DNA of 64,000 nt from Massilia sp. WG5 (GCF_001412595.2 NZ_CP012640.2:1674001-1738000), one strand, 5' to 3'; positions 11,202 to 20,724 are shown, counted from the stretch's first letter. Made by a program: numbers and translations. Notes: a model not told the origin generated them from the sequence alone.

Positions 11202-11620
11202 ACACCGACGACATCAACCTGGCGTACAAGATTCGCCACGCCCTGAACGAGAACCTCGACCATCTGCCGGCCTCGACCACCGACAGGCTGGCGGCCGCGC
11301 GCGCACGCGCGGTGGCGCGCAAGAAGGCCGATACGCCGGCCTCGGTACGAAAGCAGGAACAGCAGCGTCCGCGCTTCGATATCCGTTCGGTGCTGGCGAT
11401 GCCGTGGGTGGCGCGCGCCGCCGTGGCGGCGCCGCTGCTGGCGATGGTCATCGGCCTTGCCGGCGTCTACCAGGTCGAGCGCGAGCAGCGCAGCGCCGAG
11501 CTGGCGGACCTCGACGCCGCCGTGCTGTCGGATGACCTGCCGCTCACGGCGTATACCGACCACGGCTTCAATGCCTATCTGGCCCAGCAACAGCAGCAGC
11601 CGCCGCAACGCGCTCAGTAA
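11198..11620 (+). CDS. DUF3619 family one-pass membrane protein, possible anti-sigma partner
   Basis: The 140-residue protein starts with a basic, probably cytoplasmic part (IRHALNENLDHLPASTTDRLAAARARAVARKK). One membrane helix follows at about residues 72-88 (VAAPLLAMVIGLAGVY), then a short acidic and Gln-rich outer part. It matches the DUF3619 pattern. A cytoplasmic N-terminus, one helix and direct translational coupling to a sigma factor are the usual features of anti-sigma factors, but the zinc-binding ZAS motif is absent. Confidence 0.8.
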   Translation: MNTDDINLAYKIRHALNENLDHLPASTTDRLAAARARAVARKKADTPASVRKQEQQRPRFDIRSVLAMPWVARAAVAAPLLAMVIGLAGVYQVEREQRSAELADLDAAVLSDDLPLTAYTDHGFNAYLAQQQQQPPQRAQ

Positions 11621-11631
11621 GGCCCAGCTTG

Positions 11632-12411
11632 ATGACGGGAAACAAGGGTAAAGTCGCCGCCGCCGGCGCCGCCGTGGTTTTCGCCGGTCTCGTGCTGCTG
11701 TTCAGCCAGCAGCACGACCGTGCCGGCATGCCGGGCAGCGCCGCACCCGCGGCCGATGCCAGCAGCGCCGACAGCGCCGTCCACCCCGGCAACGCCGGTG
11801 CGCCGCTTGCGCACAAGGGCGGCGACAAGCCGCTGTGGCGCGCGCTCACCCCGGCCCAGCAGCTTGCCCTGCAGCCGCTGCAGAGCGAGTGGGACCAGAT
11901 GGATGGCGTGCGCAAGCAGAAATGGCTGCAGCTGGCGAACCGCTTCGCCGGCATGAATCCGGAAGAACAGCAGCGCGTCCATGCCCGCATGCGCGAATGG
12001 GTCAAGCTCACCCCGGCGCAGCGCGAACTGGCGCGCGAAACCTATGCGCGTGCGCGCAAGATCGGTCCGGACCAGAAGACCGCAAGCTGGGAGAACTACC
12101 AGCAGCTGTCCGAAGAACAGAAGAAGAAACTGGCCGCGTCCGCCGCCGGCCGCAAGACGACCTCCGTGGTGCCGAGCCAGGCCAGCGGCAAGGTCGTGGT
12201 CCCGCTCGGCCAGGGGGCGACCTCCTGCCCTGCCGGCACCGTCAAGAACACCGTCTCCGCCACCCCGCCCTGCGTGGCGGTGCCGGCGACACCGCAGCAG
12301 CCGGCGCCCGTCCCGGCGCCGCAACCCGCCCAGCCCGCCCAGCCGGCCAATCCGTCCCAGCAGGAAAAGCCGGTGCCGGCCAACTGGGGCATCAGTCCGA
12401 ACAACGCCTGA
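11632..12411 (+). CDS. DUF3106 domain-containing exported protein
   Basis: The protein has about 259 residues. An N-terminal hydrophobic segment (AAAGAAVVFAGLVLLFS) acts as a signal or anchor. A helical DUF3106 region follows (about residues 65-150), rich in W, L and Q: LWRALTPAQQLALQPLQ and MNPEEQQRVHARMREW. The tail is Pro/Ala/Gln-rich and low in complexity. The spacing of the helical motifs recalls periplasmic stress proteins of the CpxP type, but that is only a resemblance. I use the ATG at 11632 rather than the preceding TTG. It is third in the sigma-factor operon. Confidence 0.78.
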   Translation: MTGNKGKVAAAGAAVVFAGLVLLFSQQHDRAGMPGSAAPAADASSADSAVHPGNAGAPLAHKGGDKPLWRALTPAQQLALQPLQSEWDQMDGVRKQKWLQLANRFAGMNPEEQQRVHARMREWVKLTPAQRELARETYARARKIGPDQKTASWENYQQLSEEQKKKLAASAAGRKTTSVVPSQASGKVVVPLGQGATSCPAGTVKNTVSATPPCVAVPATPQQPAPVPAPQPAQPAQPANPSQQEKPVPANWGISPNNA

Positions 12412-12419
12412 GTCCGCAT

Positions 12420-12956
12420 ATGTCCGACACGCCCAGCAGCACGCCGACGATCAAACGCCGCCTGATCGTCATGGTCTACGAGACCTTCCTCCTGCTGGCT
12501 GTCGAGATGCTGGCCGTCGCGCTCTACCTGCTGGTCACGCGCAACAGCCATGCGCCGCTGGCCCAGCACGGCCTGAAAGTCTTCCTGTTCCTGGTGACGG
12601 GCGCGTATTTCGTCTGGAGCTGGACCGACAGCGGCCATACGCTGGCCATGAAAACCTGGCGCCTGCGGCTGACCGGCGATGGCCAGGGCCGCGTGCCGCT
12701 GCGCACGGCCGTGCTGCGCTATCTGCTGGCCTGGGGCTGGTTCCTGCCGGCGCTGATCGTCTGCGCCGCCTTCGGCCTGAAGGGCAAGGCGGAAGTCTCG
12801 GCCGCGATCGCCATCGGCGTGGCCGGCTGGGCGTTGACCGCCTTCCTCGACAAGGACCGCCAGTTCCTGCATGACCGCCTGGCCGGCACCCGCCTGCTGC
12901 AACTGCCGAAAGCAGCGAAGGCGTCGAAGACCGCGGCGGTGTCGCCGGCGGCCTGA
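12420..12956 (+). CDS. RDD family membrane protein
   Basis: The 178-residue protein has the RDD layout: RRLIVMVYETFLLLAVEMLAVALYLL as a first helix, then AYFVWSWTDSGHTLAMKTWRLRL, then two further helices, and a C-terminal cytoplasmic FLDKDRQFLHDRLAGTRLL, where the family carries its conserved Asp and Arg. The function is unknown; some RDD proteins are linked to ion or osmotic stress. It starts 8 bases after the DUF3106 stop and is the last gene of the sigma-factor operon, ending 6 bases before a convergent gene. Confidence 0.85.
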   Translation: MSDTPSSTPTIKRRLIVMVYETFLLLAVEMLAVALYLLVTRNSHAPLAQHGLKVFLFLVTGAYFVWSWTDSGHTLAMKTWRLRLTGDGQGRVPLRTAVLRYLLAWGWFLPALIVCAAFGLKGKAEVSAAIAIGVAGWALTAFLDKDRQFLHDRLAGTRLLQLPKAAKASKTAAVSPAA

Positions 12957-12962
12957 ACCCGT

Positions 12963-13664
12963 CTAGAAGCGCTCGACGTCCCGCAGGTAGCGCCACTGCC
13001 CCACCGGCAGGCTGCTCAGCGCCACACGGCCGATGCGCAGGCGGCGCAGCGCCTTCACTTCCAGCCCGACCTGGGCGCACAGGGCCTCGATCTGGCCAGG
13101 CACGAGGCCCTTGCCGGCGAAGCGCAGCCGCGCCTCGCTCTGCCAGCTGGCCTTGAGCGGCGCATTCGGTTTCCCGCCCCGGTTCAGACGCGCCAGGCCG
13201 TCTTCGGCGATGGCGCCGCCGACCTCGGCCACGTACTCCTGCTCGATGCGGTCGCCATCCTCGCCCAGCTTGCGCAGCACGCGCCAGTCCTGGCTGAACA
13301 CGACCAGGCCGCTGGCCATGACTTCGAGCGGCATCGCCGGCGTCAGTCTGCCCAGGTGACGCTTCAGGAAGCGCTGGCCCTGTCCTTCCTGGAACAGCGT
13401 TTCATGCTGCAGCGAGTCGAGCGCGGCCTTGCCGTGCAGGCCGGCCGGCTTGTGCAGCAGGATGGTGACCGGCGGCGGCTCGACCGGCGTGGCGCCCGGC
13501 AGCAGTTCGATGCGCTGGGCCGGCGTCACGCGCGTGGCCGGGTCCTCGGCGACGATGCCGTCGACGCTGACCCAGCCGCCGGCGATGTAGCGCTCGGCCT
13601 CGCCGCGCGAACACGGCACGATTTCGGCCACGCGCTTGGCGAGGCGGATAGCTTCTTCAGTCAT
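12963..13664 (-). CDS. RsuA/RluF-like pseudouridine synthase homologue with altered catalytic position
   Basis: This protein of 233 residues has an N-terminal S4 RNA-binding domain (about residues 3-50, AKRVAEIVPCSRGEAERYIAGGWVSVDG) and a pseudouridine synthase domain. The latter shows ILLHKPAGLHG, and ends with the typical ALRRLRIGRVALSSLPVGQWRYL. In active relatives the motif reads GRLD-x2-S-x-GL. Here the aligned stretch is PLEVMASGL at 112-120, with Glu114 where the nucleophilic Asp should be. It may be inactive, or use the region differently. The ATG shares one base with the ltaE stop. Confidence 0.82.
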   Translation of the reverse strand: MTEEAIRLAKRVAEIVPCSRGEAERYIAGGWVSVDGIVAEDPATRVTPAQRIELLPGATPVEPPPVTILLHKPAGLHGKAALDSLQHETLFQEGQGQRFLKRHLGRLTPAMPLEVMASGLVVFSQDWRVLRKLGEDGDRIEQEYVAEVGGAIAEDGLARLNRGGKPNAPLKASWQSEARLRFAGKGLVPGQIEALCAQVGLEVKALRRLRIGRVALSSLPVGQWRYLRDVERF

Positions 13665-14698
13665 CAGGAACGCCAATCCTTGAAAAAGCCCTGGAAAGCC
13701 GCGATGGTCTTCTGCACGTCTTCCTTGCTGATGTCCAGGTGGGTCACCAGGCGCGTGTGGGCGCCGACCGAGGCGCGGATGCCGGCCTTGGCCAGGTGCT
13801 CGCGCAGCGCCGCCACCGCCGCTTCCGGAATCTCGACGTAGAAGATATTGGTCTGCGGCGCGGTGACGCGCAGCGGCTCGATCCGGGCCAGGCCGCTGGA
13901 GAGCTCGGCCGCGTTCTGGTGGTCTTCGGCCAGGCGCTCGACGTTGTGCTCGAGCGCGTAGTGGGCCGCCGCCGCGATCACGCCGGCCTGGCGCATGCCG
14001 CCGCCCAGCATCTTGCGCCAGCGCTTGCCCTGCTCGATGAAGGCCTTCGGTCCCAGCAGCACCGAACCGACCGGCGCGCCCAGGCCCTTCGACAGGCAGA
14101 CCGAGACGGTGTCGAAACCGGCGACCGCGTCACGCAGGCTGATGCCGTTCTTGACGGCGGCATTGCAGACGCGCGCGCCGTCCAGGTGGGTGGCCAGGCC
14201 CTTGTCGTGCGCCAGTCTGGTCGCCGCCGCCAGGTAGTCCTGCGGCAGCACGCGGCCGCCGATGGTGTTCTCCAGCGCCAGCAGGCGCGTACGTGCGAAG
14301 TGCATGTCGTCCGGCTTGATGCAGGCCGCGATGTCGGCCAGCGACAGCGAGCCGTCCGCCTGGTTGGCGATCGGCTGCGGCTGGATGCTGCCCAGCACCG
14401 CCGCACCGCCGCCTTCGTATTTGTAGGTGTGCGCTTCCTGGCCGACCAGGTACTCGTCGCCGCGGCCGCAATGGCCCATCAGGGCGATCAGGTTGGTCTG
14501 GGTGCCCGAGGGCGCGAACAGGCCGGCCTCATAGCCGAACAGCTCGGCCGCGTAGTCCTGCAGGCGGTTGACGGTCGGGTCGTCGGCGTACACGTCGTCG
14601 CCGACCGGGGCGGCGGCCATGGCGGCGCGCATCGCCGCGGACGGTTGGGTGACGGTGTCGCTGCGCAGGTCGATCCAGCGCTGGGTTTGATCGCTCAT
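13664..14698 (-). CDS. ltaE: Low-specificity L-threonine aldolase
   Basis: This PLP enzyme cleaves L-threonine and L-allo-threonine to glycine and acetaldehyde. The start [20 protein letters not shown] is typical of the family. The PLP lysine is Lys204 in [14 protein letters not shown], and [10 protein letters not shown] at 171-180 carries the cofactor-binding Asp and Arg. The length of 344 residues is normal. It lies between a methyltransferase gene and the RsuA-like gene on the same strand and overlaps the latter by one base. Confidence 0.95.
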   Translation of the reverse strand: MSDQTQRWIDLRSDTVTQPSAAMRAAMAAAPVGDDVYADDPTVNRLQDYAAELFGYEAGLFAPSGTQTNLIALMGHCGRGDEYLVGQEAHTYKYEGGGAAVLGSIQPQPIANQADGSLSLADIAACIKPDDMHFARTRLLALENTIGGRVLPQDYLAAATRLAHDKGLATHLDGARVCNAAVKNGISLRDAVAGFDTVSVCLSKGLGAPVGSVLLGPKAFIEQGKRWRKMLGGGMRQAGVIAAAAHYALEHNVERLAEDHQNAAELSSGLARIEPLRVTAPQTNIFYVEIPEAAVAALREHLAKAGIRASVGAHTRLVTHLDISKEDVQKTIAAFQGFFKDWRS

Positions 14699-14707
14699 GG
14701 GTCTCAG

Positions 14708-15616
14708 TCAGTCGGTGGTGGATACGGCGGGTTCGCCGGTATAGAAGCGCCGGGCCATCTCTTCCAGGCCCACTTCGGCCAGCACCTGCTGCAGGCGCTC
14801 GGCGGGCCGCTTGCGCGGCAAATTCTTGTAGGTGGCGACGATCAGCTCGTTCTTCATCGAGTGCTCCCAGCCCACCAGCTCCGTCACCGTGACCTGGTAG
14901 CCGTGCGCCTCCAGCTGCAGGCAGCGCAGCACGTTGGTGATCTGGCTGCCGAACTCCCGGGTGTGGATCGGGTGGCGCCAGATCTCGGTCAGCGCGCTGC
15001 GGCCCAGGTCCTTGCCCTTGTTCTTGCGCAGCACCGAGGCCACTTCCGCCTGGCAGCAGGGCACCAGCACGATATGCTTCGCCTTCTTCTTCAGCGCGAA
15101 GTCGATCGCGTCGTCGGTCGCGGTGTTACAGGCGTGCAGCGCGGTGACCACGTCGACGGTGGGCGGCAGCTTGTCGGACTCGGTGGACTCGGCCACCGAC
15201 AGGTTCAGGAAGGACATGCCTTCGAAACCCAGGCGCGCGGCCAGTTCGGTCGACTTCTGCACCAGCTCCTCGCGGGTCTCGATGCCGTAGATATGGCCGC
15301 CCTCGCCCGCTTCCCTGCCCTTGAACAGCAGGTCGTACAGGATGAAGCCGAGATAGGACTTGCCGGCGCCATGGTCGACCAGGGTCACGCCCTGCTTGCC
15401 GCCGGCCAGCACGTCCTTGACCAGCGGCTCGATGAACTGGACCAGGTGGTAGACCTGCTTCAGCTTGCGCCGGCTGTCCTGGTTCAGCTTGCCCTCGCGG
15501 GTCAGGATGTGCAGCTCCTTGAGCAGCTCGATCGACTGCCCCGGCTTGATCTCGGGCGCCAGTTCATAGATGGTCGGCGCCGGCTTCTTCGGGGCGCTGT
15601 CTTTTTTAGCGTGCAT
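14708..15616 (-). CDS. SAM-dependent methyltransferase (Methyltransf_32-like)
   Basis: The 302-residue protein has a basic N-terminus, then a helical part, then a class I methyltransferase core. The SAM loop is VTLVDHGAGKSYLGFILYDLL, the acidic strand end is GIETRE, and ALHACNTATDDAIDFAL with VLVPCCQAEV follows. The HACNTATD and PCCQ pattern is found in a family of RNA- or protein-directed methyltransferases. The substrate is not known to me. The ATG is 4 bases after the iscX stop, so it appears to be the ninth gene of the isc transcript. Confidence 0.82.
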   Translation of the reverse strand: MHAKKDSAPKKPAPTIYELAPEIKPGQSIELLKELHILTREGKLNQDSRRKLKQVYHLVQFIEPLVKDVLAGGKQGVTLVDHGAGKSYLGFILYDLLFKGREAGEGGHIYGIETREELVQKSTELAARLGFEGMSFLNLSVAESTESDKLPPTVDVVTALHACNTATDDAIDFALKKKAKHIVLVPCCQAEVASVLRKNKGKDLGRSALTEIWRHPIHTREFGSQITNVLRCLQLEAHGYQVTVTELVGWEHSMKNELIVATYKNLPRKRPAERLQQVLAEVGLEEMARRFYTGEPAVSTTD

Positions 15617-15620
15617 GATG

Positions 15621-15815
15621 TCAGCTGGATTCGTCGATCCAGGCGGTTTGAATGGCTTCCAGCACGCGTTCGCCGCCGCGCGCGTGGTCATCGTCGAAGC
15701 CGTCCAGCCCGACGACCCAGTTATGCAGGTCCACGAAGCGCACCGTGGCCGGATCGACGTCCGGATACTTCTCGTACAGCGCCTCGGCGATGGCAATGAC
15801 GTCGGTCCACTTCAT
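15621..15815 (-). CDS. iscX: Fe-S cluster assembly protein IscX
   Basis: This 64-residue acidic protein, MKWTDVIAIAEALYEKYPDVDP to the C-terminus, matches the IscX/YfhJ family, which binds IscS and iron and tunes cluster assembly. The motifs FVDLHNWV and DDDHARGGERVLEAIQTAW are diagnostic. It lies at the family's usual place after fdx, separated from it by three copies of a 7-bp tandem repeat. Confidence 0.95.
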   Translation of the reverse strand: MKWTDVIAIAEALYEKYPDVDPATVRFVDLHNWVVGLDGFDDDHARGGERVLEAIQTAWIDESS

Positions 15816-15830
15816 GGCGGCTCCCTGGAA

Positions 15831-15851
15831 TCGGCGATCGGCGATCGGCGA
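15831..15851. repeat. Three tandem copies of a 7-bp unit (TCGGCGA)
   Basis: The unit TCGGCGA is repeated three times without change and directly abuts the fdx stop codon, occupying most of the 36-base fdx-iscX gap. It ends about 15 bases before the iscX ATG, so a ribosome site can still lie between (GGGAGCC). Confidence 0.8.
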
Positions 15852-16190
15852 TCAGTGATTCTCTGCAGCGTGGTTGATCGTGTATTTCGGGATCTCGACC
15901 ACCAGGTCTTCATCCGCGATGATGGCCTGGCAGGACAGGCGCGAGTTCGGCTCCAGGCCCCAGGCCTTGTCCAGCATGTCCTCTTCCTTTTCTTCCTGCT
16001 CGTTCAGCGAGTCGAAGCCTTCGCGCACGATCACGTGGCAGGTCGTGCAGGCGCACACGCGGTCGCAGGCGTGCTCGATCTCGATGTCGTTCTCCAGCAG
16101 GGTGTCGCAGATCGACTTGCCCTGCTGGCCTTCGAGCACGGCGCCTTCGGGGCAGAAGACGGGATGGGGGAGGATGACGATTTGTGGCAC
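15852..16190 (-). CDS. fdx: ISC-type [2Fe-2S] ferredoxin
   Basis: The 112-residue ferredoxin supplies electrons for cluster assembly. The ligands follow the C-x5-C-x2-C pattern in HACDRVCACTTCHV, with the fourth Cys in SRLSCQA. The C-terminal PKYTINHA is typical of ISC ferredoxins. The start is a GTG (VPQIVILPHP), preceded at good spacing by AGAGG. It follows hscA by 25 bases. Confidence 0.96.
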   Translation of the reverse strand: MPQIVILPHPVFCPEGAVLEGQQGKSICDTLLENDIEIEHACDRVCACTTCHVIVREGFDSLNEQEEKEEDMLDKAWGLEPNSRLSCQAIIADEDLVVEIPKYTINHAAENH

Positions 16191-16215
16191 TTCTTTACCT
16201 CTTGGTTTTATATGT

Positions 16216-18105
16216 TTAGACCTGGTCCAGCGACTTGCCCGCCAGTACCTTGCGCACGTTCTTGTCCATGCGCCGCGCCGCGAATTCCTCGGTGCCGTGC
16301 GCCAGCGCCTGCACCGCATCGTGCAGCCTGTTCTGGCGCTCGTCGGTGCCGATCGCCTCGTCCTTCGAGCGGGCCAGCGCATCGCGCACGCCCTGCTCCA
16401 GCGTGGCCACCGCCGCGCGTTCTTCCTCGCTCAGCAGCTCGGCGTCGGACTCCAGCGCCGACTGGGTCGCCAGCAGGATGCGCTCGGCCTCGACCTGCTC
16501 TTCGCGCAGCGCGCGCGCGACCATGTCGCCCTGCGCCGAGTTGTACGAGTCCTGCAGCATGCGCGCCACCTCGTCGTCGCCCAGCCCGTAGGACGGCTTG
16601 ACGGTGATGTGCGACTCGACGCCGGAGCGGGTTTCGCGCGCCGAGACCGACAGCAGGCCGTCGGCGTCGACCTGGTAGGTCACGCGGATGCGCGCGGCGC
16701 CGGCCGCCATCGGCGGGATGCCGCGCAGCTCGAAGCGCGCCAGCGAACGACAGTCGGACACCAGTTCGCGCTCGCCCTGCACCACGTGCACGGCGAGGGC
16801 CGTCTGGCCATCCTTGAAGGTCGTGAATTCCTGCGCGCGCGCGCACGGAATCGTCGAGTTGCGCGGGATGATCTTCTCGACCAGGCCGCCCATGGTCTCG
16901 ATGCCCAGCGACAGCGGGATCACGTCCAGCAGCAGCCAGTCGTCGCCGGCCGCGCGGTTACCGGCCAGCAGGTTCGCCTGGATCGCGGCGCCCAGCGCCA
17001 CGACCTTGTCGGGGTCGATGTTCGCGTGCGGGATGGTCTTGAAAAAGTCGCCCGCCGCGCGGCGCACGTTCGGCATGCGGGTCGCGCCGCCGACCAGCAC
17101 CACGCCGTCCACGTCCTCGACCGACACGTTCGCATCGCGCATGGCCTTGCGCACCGCGTTCATGGTCTTGGCCACCAGCGGCTGGGTGATCTCGGCGAAG
17201 GTCTTCGCGCTCACCGTCACCTGGACGATCTCGCCGGACTTCAGGATCGCCTCGACCGTGGTCTCTTCATTCGTCGACAGCAGTTCCTTGGCCTGGCGCG
17301 CCTTGACCATCAGGGTCGCGGTGTCCTCGTCCGACAGCGGCGCGAGGCCGGCCTGCTGGGTGATGTGGCAGAACAGGCGCTGGTCGAAGTCGTCGCCGCC
17401 CAGGGCCGAATCGCCGCCGGTCGACAGCACTTCGAACACGCCTTTCGACAGCTTCAGGATCGAGATGTCGAAGGTGCCGCCGCCCAGGTCGTAGACGGCG
17501 AACACGCCCTCCTTGCCGTGGTCCAGGCCATACGCGATCGCGGCCGCGGTCGGCTCGGACAGCAGGCGCAGCACGTTCAGGCCGGCCAGCTGGGCCGCAT
17601 CCTTGGTCGCCTGGCGCTGCGCGTCGTCGAAGTAGGCCGGCACGGTGATCACGGCGCCGACCAGTTCGTCGCCGAGTGCGTCTTCCGCGGTCTGGCGCAG
17701 GGTCGCCAGGATCTGCGCGGAGACCTCGACCGGGCTTTTGACGCCGGCGACCGTCTTCAGCTGCACCATACCCGGAGCATCGACAAAGTCGTAGGGCATG
17801 TTCTCGGCGTGCGCGATGTCCTTCAGGCCGCGGCCCATGAAGCGCTTGACGGAGACGATGGTGTTCTTGGGGTCGGTGGTGCGGTGCGCCTGGGCCTTGT
17901 AGCCGATGTTGGCGTGGCCGTTCGGCAGGTAGCGCACGATCGATGGCAGCAGCGCGCGGCCGTCTTCGTCGCTCAGCACTTCCGGGATACTGGAGCGCAC
18001 GGTCGCGACGAGGGAATTGGTGGTGCCCAGGTCGATGCCCACCGCCAGCCGGTGCTGGTGCGGCGCGGTCGACATGCCGGGTTCGGAAATCTGCAGTAGT
18101 GCCAT
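16216..18105 (-). CDS. hscA: Fe-S assembly Hsp70 chaperone HscA
   Basis: This specialised Hsp70 of 629 residues releases clusters from IscU in an ATP-dependent cycle with HscB. It starts [10 protein letters not shown] as in enteric HscA. The ATPase domain shows [14 protein letters not shown], the phosphate loop [13 protein letters not shown] and [14 protein letters not shown]. The substrate-binding domain and helical lid follow. The C-terminal SLDQV-type end lacks an EEVD motif, as expected for bacteria. It lies after hscB. Confidence 0.97.
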   Translation of the reverse strand: MALLQISEPGMSTAPHQHRLAVGIDLGTTNSLVATVRSSIPEVLSDEDGRALLPSIVRYLPNGHANIGYKAQAHRTTDPKNTIVSVKRFMGRGLKDIAHAENMPYDFVDAPGMVQLKTVAGVKSPVEVSAQILATLRQTAEDALGDELVGAVITVPAYFDDAQRQATKDAAQLAGLNVLRLLSEPTAAAIAYGLDHGKEGVFAVYDLGGGTFDISILKLSKGVFEVLSTGGDSALGGDDFDQRLFCHITQQAGLAPLSDEDTATLMVKARQAKELLSTNEETTVEAILKSGEIVQVTVSAKTFAEITQPLVAKTMNAVRKAMRDANVSVEDVDGVVLVGGATRMPNVRRAAGDFFKTIPHANIDPDKVVALGAAIQANLLAGNRAAGDDWLLLDVIPLSLGIETMGGLVEKIIPRNSTIPCARAQEFTTFKDGQTALAVHVVQGERELVSDCRSLARFELRGIPPMAAGAARIRVTYQVDADGLLSVSARETRSGVESHITVKPSYGLGDDEVARMLQDSYNSAQGDMVARALREEQVEAERILLATQSALESDAELLSEEERAAVATLEQGVRDALARSKDEAIGTDERQNRLHDAVQALAHGTEEFAARRMDKNVRKVLAGKSLDQV

Positions 18106-18183
18106 GGTCGTGTTACCTGGTTTTATTATTCGATGCGATCGGCGGCGCCGACCGCGCGGACATGGCGCATACGCGCAGTCCGT

Positions 18184-18699
18184 TTACGATTCGAGCGCTT
18201 CGAAGGCGTAGTGCAGCTCGTCCGCGAATTTATCGAGGAACATCAGCGCCCGCACGCCCTGCGCGGCCTGGCCGTAGTCGCCGGCGTCGAGCAGCTTGCC
18301 GACCCGGGCCAGCCGGCTCTTCTTTTCGCTGCGCACCTGGGCATCGAGTTCGTCCAGCGCCTCGGCATCCTTGGCCGCGCGTGCGTCGCCGAGCGCCTCG
18401 CGCAGTTCCATCTGCTGCATCAGGAAGTCCATCGGCATGGCCGTGTTGGACTCGGTCTGCAGGTCGACGCCGTTCAGCTCGCACAGGTAGCGCGCGCGCA
18501 GCATCGGGTTGCGCAGGGTCTGGTAGGCCTCGTTGGCGCGGGTCGCCCACTGCATCGCGACGCGCTTCTCGGCGTCGCTGGCGTTGACGAAGCGGTCCGG
18601 GTGCACGCGGCCCTGGATTTCGCGGTAGGCCGAATCCAGGGCGTCCATGTCGACGTCGAACCTGGCCGGCAGCTGGAACAGCTCGAAGTGATTCTGCAT
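18184..18699 (-). CDS. hscB: Fe-S assembly J-protein co-chaperone HscB
   Basis: This 171-residue protein has an N-terminal J-domain with the HPD motif in IQGRVHPDRFVNASDAEKR (about residues 28-46). A C-terminal three-helix bundle binds IscU (MPMDFLMQQMELREALGDA). It stimulates the HscA ATPase and delivers IscU. It sits between iscA and hscA, the normal position. Confidence 0.97.
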   Translation of the reverse strand: MQNHFELFQLPARFDVDMDALDSAYREIQGRVHPDRFVNASDAEKRVAMQWATRANEAYQTLRNPMLRARYLCELNGVDLQTESNTAMPMDFLMQQMELREALGDARAAKDAEALDELDAQVRSEKKSRLARVGKLLDAGDYGQAAQGVRALMFLDKFADELHYAFEALES

Positions 18700-18717
18700 G
18701 AGGCTCGGCTTCCTGCG

Positions 18718-19041
18718 TCAGATGCGGAAGCTTTCGCCGCAGCCGCAGTTGTCCTTGACGTTCGGGTTATTGAAGCGGAAGCCTTCGTTCAGGCCCTCGC
18801 GTGCGAAGTCCAGCTCGGTGCCGTCGATGTAGGGCAGGCTCTTCGGGTCGACGAAGACCTTCACGCCGTGCGATTCGAAGATGTTGTCCTCGTTCGCCGG
18901 CTCGTCGACGTACTCCAGCTTGTAGGCCAGGCCGGAGCAGCCAGTCGTGCGCACACCGAAACGCAAGCCGACACCCTTGCCCCGGCGCTCGAGGTAGCGG
19001 GTGATGTGACGCGCGGCTTTTTCAGTCAGGGTGATTGCCAT
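18718..19041 (-). CDS. iscA: A-type Fe-S carrier protein IscA
   Basis: This 107-residue protein has the three conserved cysteines: one in [14 protein letters not shown] and two in DNCGCGESF near the C-terminus. It accepts clusters or iron and passes them to apo-targets. The ATG at 19041 begins [13 protein letters not shown]; longer in-frame versions reach into the iscU tail and are not credible. Confidence 0.97.
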   Translation of the reverse strand: MAITLTEKAARHITRYLERRGKGVGLRFGVRTTGCSGLAYKLEYVDEPANEDNIFESHGVKVFVDPKSLPYIDGTELDFAREGLNEGFRFNNPNVKDNCGCGESFRI

Positions 19042-19048
19042 TTTTCTC

Positions 19049-19441
19049 TTACGCCTGTTCGGTAGCGTGCTTGTGCTTGTAGTCGGCCACGGCCGCCTTG
19101 ATCGCATCCTCTGCCAGGATCGAGCAGTGGATCTTCACCGGCGGCAGGGCCAGTTCTTCGGCGATCTGGGTGTTCTTGATGGACAGCGCTTCGTCCAGCG
19201 ACTTGCCCTTGACCCACTCGGTGACCAGCGAGCTCGACGCGATCGCCGAGCCGCAGCCGTAGGTCTTGAACTTCGCGTCTTCGATCACGCCGGCTTCGTT
19301 GACCTTGATCTGGAGCTTCATCACGTCGCCGCAGGCCGGGGCGCCGACCATGCCGGTGCCGACGTCGTCGGAGTTCTTGTCGAACGAGCCGACGTTGCGC
19401 GGGTTTTCGTAGTGGTCCAGGACTTTATCGGAATATGCCAT
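19049..19441 (-). CDS. iscU: Fe-S cluster scaffold IscU
   Basis: This 130-residue scaffold receives sulfur from IscS and assembles [2Fe-2S] clusters. The three ligand cysteines are in [24 protein letters not shown] and [10 protein letters not shown]. The HscA recognition motif LPPVK precedes the last Cys. It lies between iscS and iscA. Confidence 0.98.
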   Translation of the reverse strand: MAYSDKVLDHYENPRNVGSFDKNSDDVGTGMVGAPACGDVMKLQIKVNEAGVIEDAKFKTYGCGSAIASSSLVTEWVKGKSLDEALSIKNTQIAEELALPPVKIHCSILAEDAIKAAVADYKHKHATEQA

Positions 19442-19467
19442 TTTTGTACTCCTTCAGAATGCGATGA

Positions 19468-20724
19468 TTAGTGGGCTGCCCATTGGATCGTGCTCAGGTC
19501 GATGCCATCCTTGTGCATTTCCCACAGCGGCGACAGTTCGCGCAGCTTGCCGACCTTTTCCTTCAACAGCTTGACTGCAAAGTCGATGTCTTCCTCGGTC
19601 GTGAAGCGGCCGATGGTGAAGCGGATCGAGCTGTGCGCCAGTTCGTCGCTGCGGCCCAGGGCGCGCAGCACGTACGACGGTTCCAGCGAGGCCGAGGTGC
19701 AGGCCGAACCCGAGGACACGGCCAGGTCCTTGACCGCCATGATCAGCGACTCGCCCTCGACGAAGTTGAACGAGACGTTCAGGTTGTGCGGCACGCGGTG
19801 TTCCATGTCGCCGTTGATGTAGACCTCTTCGATCTCCATCAGGCCCTTGGCCAGGCGGTCGCGCAGCGCCTTGATGCGCGCGAGTTCGCTGTCCATCTCT
19901 TCCTTGGCGATGCGGAAGGCTTCGCCCATGCCCACGATCTGGTGCGGCGCCAGCGTGCCCGAACGCAGGCCGCGCTCGTGGCCGCCGCCGTGCATCTGCG
20001 CTTCCAGGCGCACGCGCGGCTTGCGACGCACGTACAGCGCGCCGATGCCCTTCGGACCATAGGTCTTGTGTGCGCTGAAGCTCATCAGGTCGACCTTCAG
20101 CTCTTCGAGGTTGATCTCGACCTTGCCGGTGGCCTGGGCGGCGTCGCTGTGGAAGATGATGCCCTTCTTGCGGCACAGTTCGCCGATTTCCTTGATCGGC
20201 TGGACCACGCCGATCTCGTTATTCACCAGCATGACGGAAACGATGATGGTGTCCGGACGGATCGCGGCTTCCAGCTGCTCGATCGAGATCAGGCCGTTAT
20301 CCTGCGGCTCCAGGTAGGTCGCCTCGAAGCCGACGCGCTCCAGCTCGCGCACGGTGTCCAGCACGGCCTTGTGTTCGGTCTTGACCGTGATGATGTGCTT
20401 GCCCTTCGACTTGTAGAAGTGCGCAGCGCCTTTCAGGGCCAGGTTGTTCGATTCGGTTGCGCCCGAGGTCCAGATGATCTCGCGCGGGTCGGCGCCGACC
20501 AGGGCGGCGACATCCGCGCGCGCTGCCTCGACCGCCGCCTCGGCGCTCCAGCCGTAGGCGTGGCTACGCGAGGCCGGATTGCCGAACTGCTCGCGCAGGA
20601 AGGGAATCATCGCATCCGCGACGCGTGGATCGATCGGCGTGGTCGCCGAGTAGTCCATGTAGATCGGGAAATGCGGTGCAGTCTGGAAGCTCTGCTCGAT
20701 TTTTTTGTCCAGGGGCGCGTTCAT
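19468..20724 (-). CDS. iscS: Cysteine desulfurase IscS
   Basis: This PLP enzyme of 418 residues takes sulfur from cysteine for Fe-S clusters and thiolated tRNA. Visible motifs are [16 protein letters not shown] near the start, the PLP-binding lysine in [16 protein letters not shown], and the catalytic Cys loop [21 protein letters not shown]. The first 16 residues before the usual start are a little longer than in enteric IscS. The ATG shares one base with the iscR stop, so IscR and IscS translation are linked. Confidence 0.98.
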   Translation of the reverse strand: MNAPLDKKIEQSFQTAPHFPIYMDYSATTPIDPRVADAMIPFLREQFGNPASRSHAYGWSAEAAVEAARADVAALVGADPREIIWTSGATESNNLALKGAAHFYKSKGKHIITVKTEHKAVLDTVRELERVGFEATYLEPQDNGLISIEQLEAAIRPDTIIVSVMLVNNEIGVVQPIKEIGELCRKKGIIFHSDAAQATGKVEINLEELKVDLMSFSAHKTYGPKGIGALYVRRKPRVRLEAQMHGGGHERGLRSGTLAPHQIVGMGEAFRIAKEEMDSELARIKALRDRLAKGLMEIEEVYINGDMEHRVPHNLNVSFNFVEGESLIMAVKDLAVSSGSACTSASLEPSYVLRALGRSDELAHSSIRFTIGRFTTEEDIDFAVKLLKEKVGKLRELSPLWEMHKDGIDLSTIQWAAH

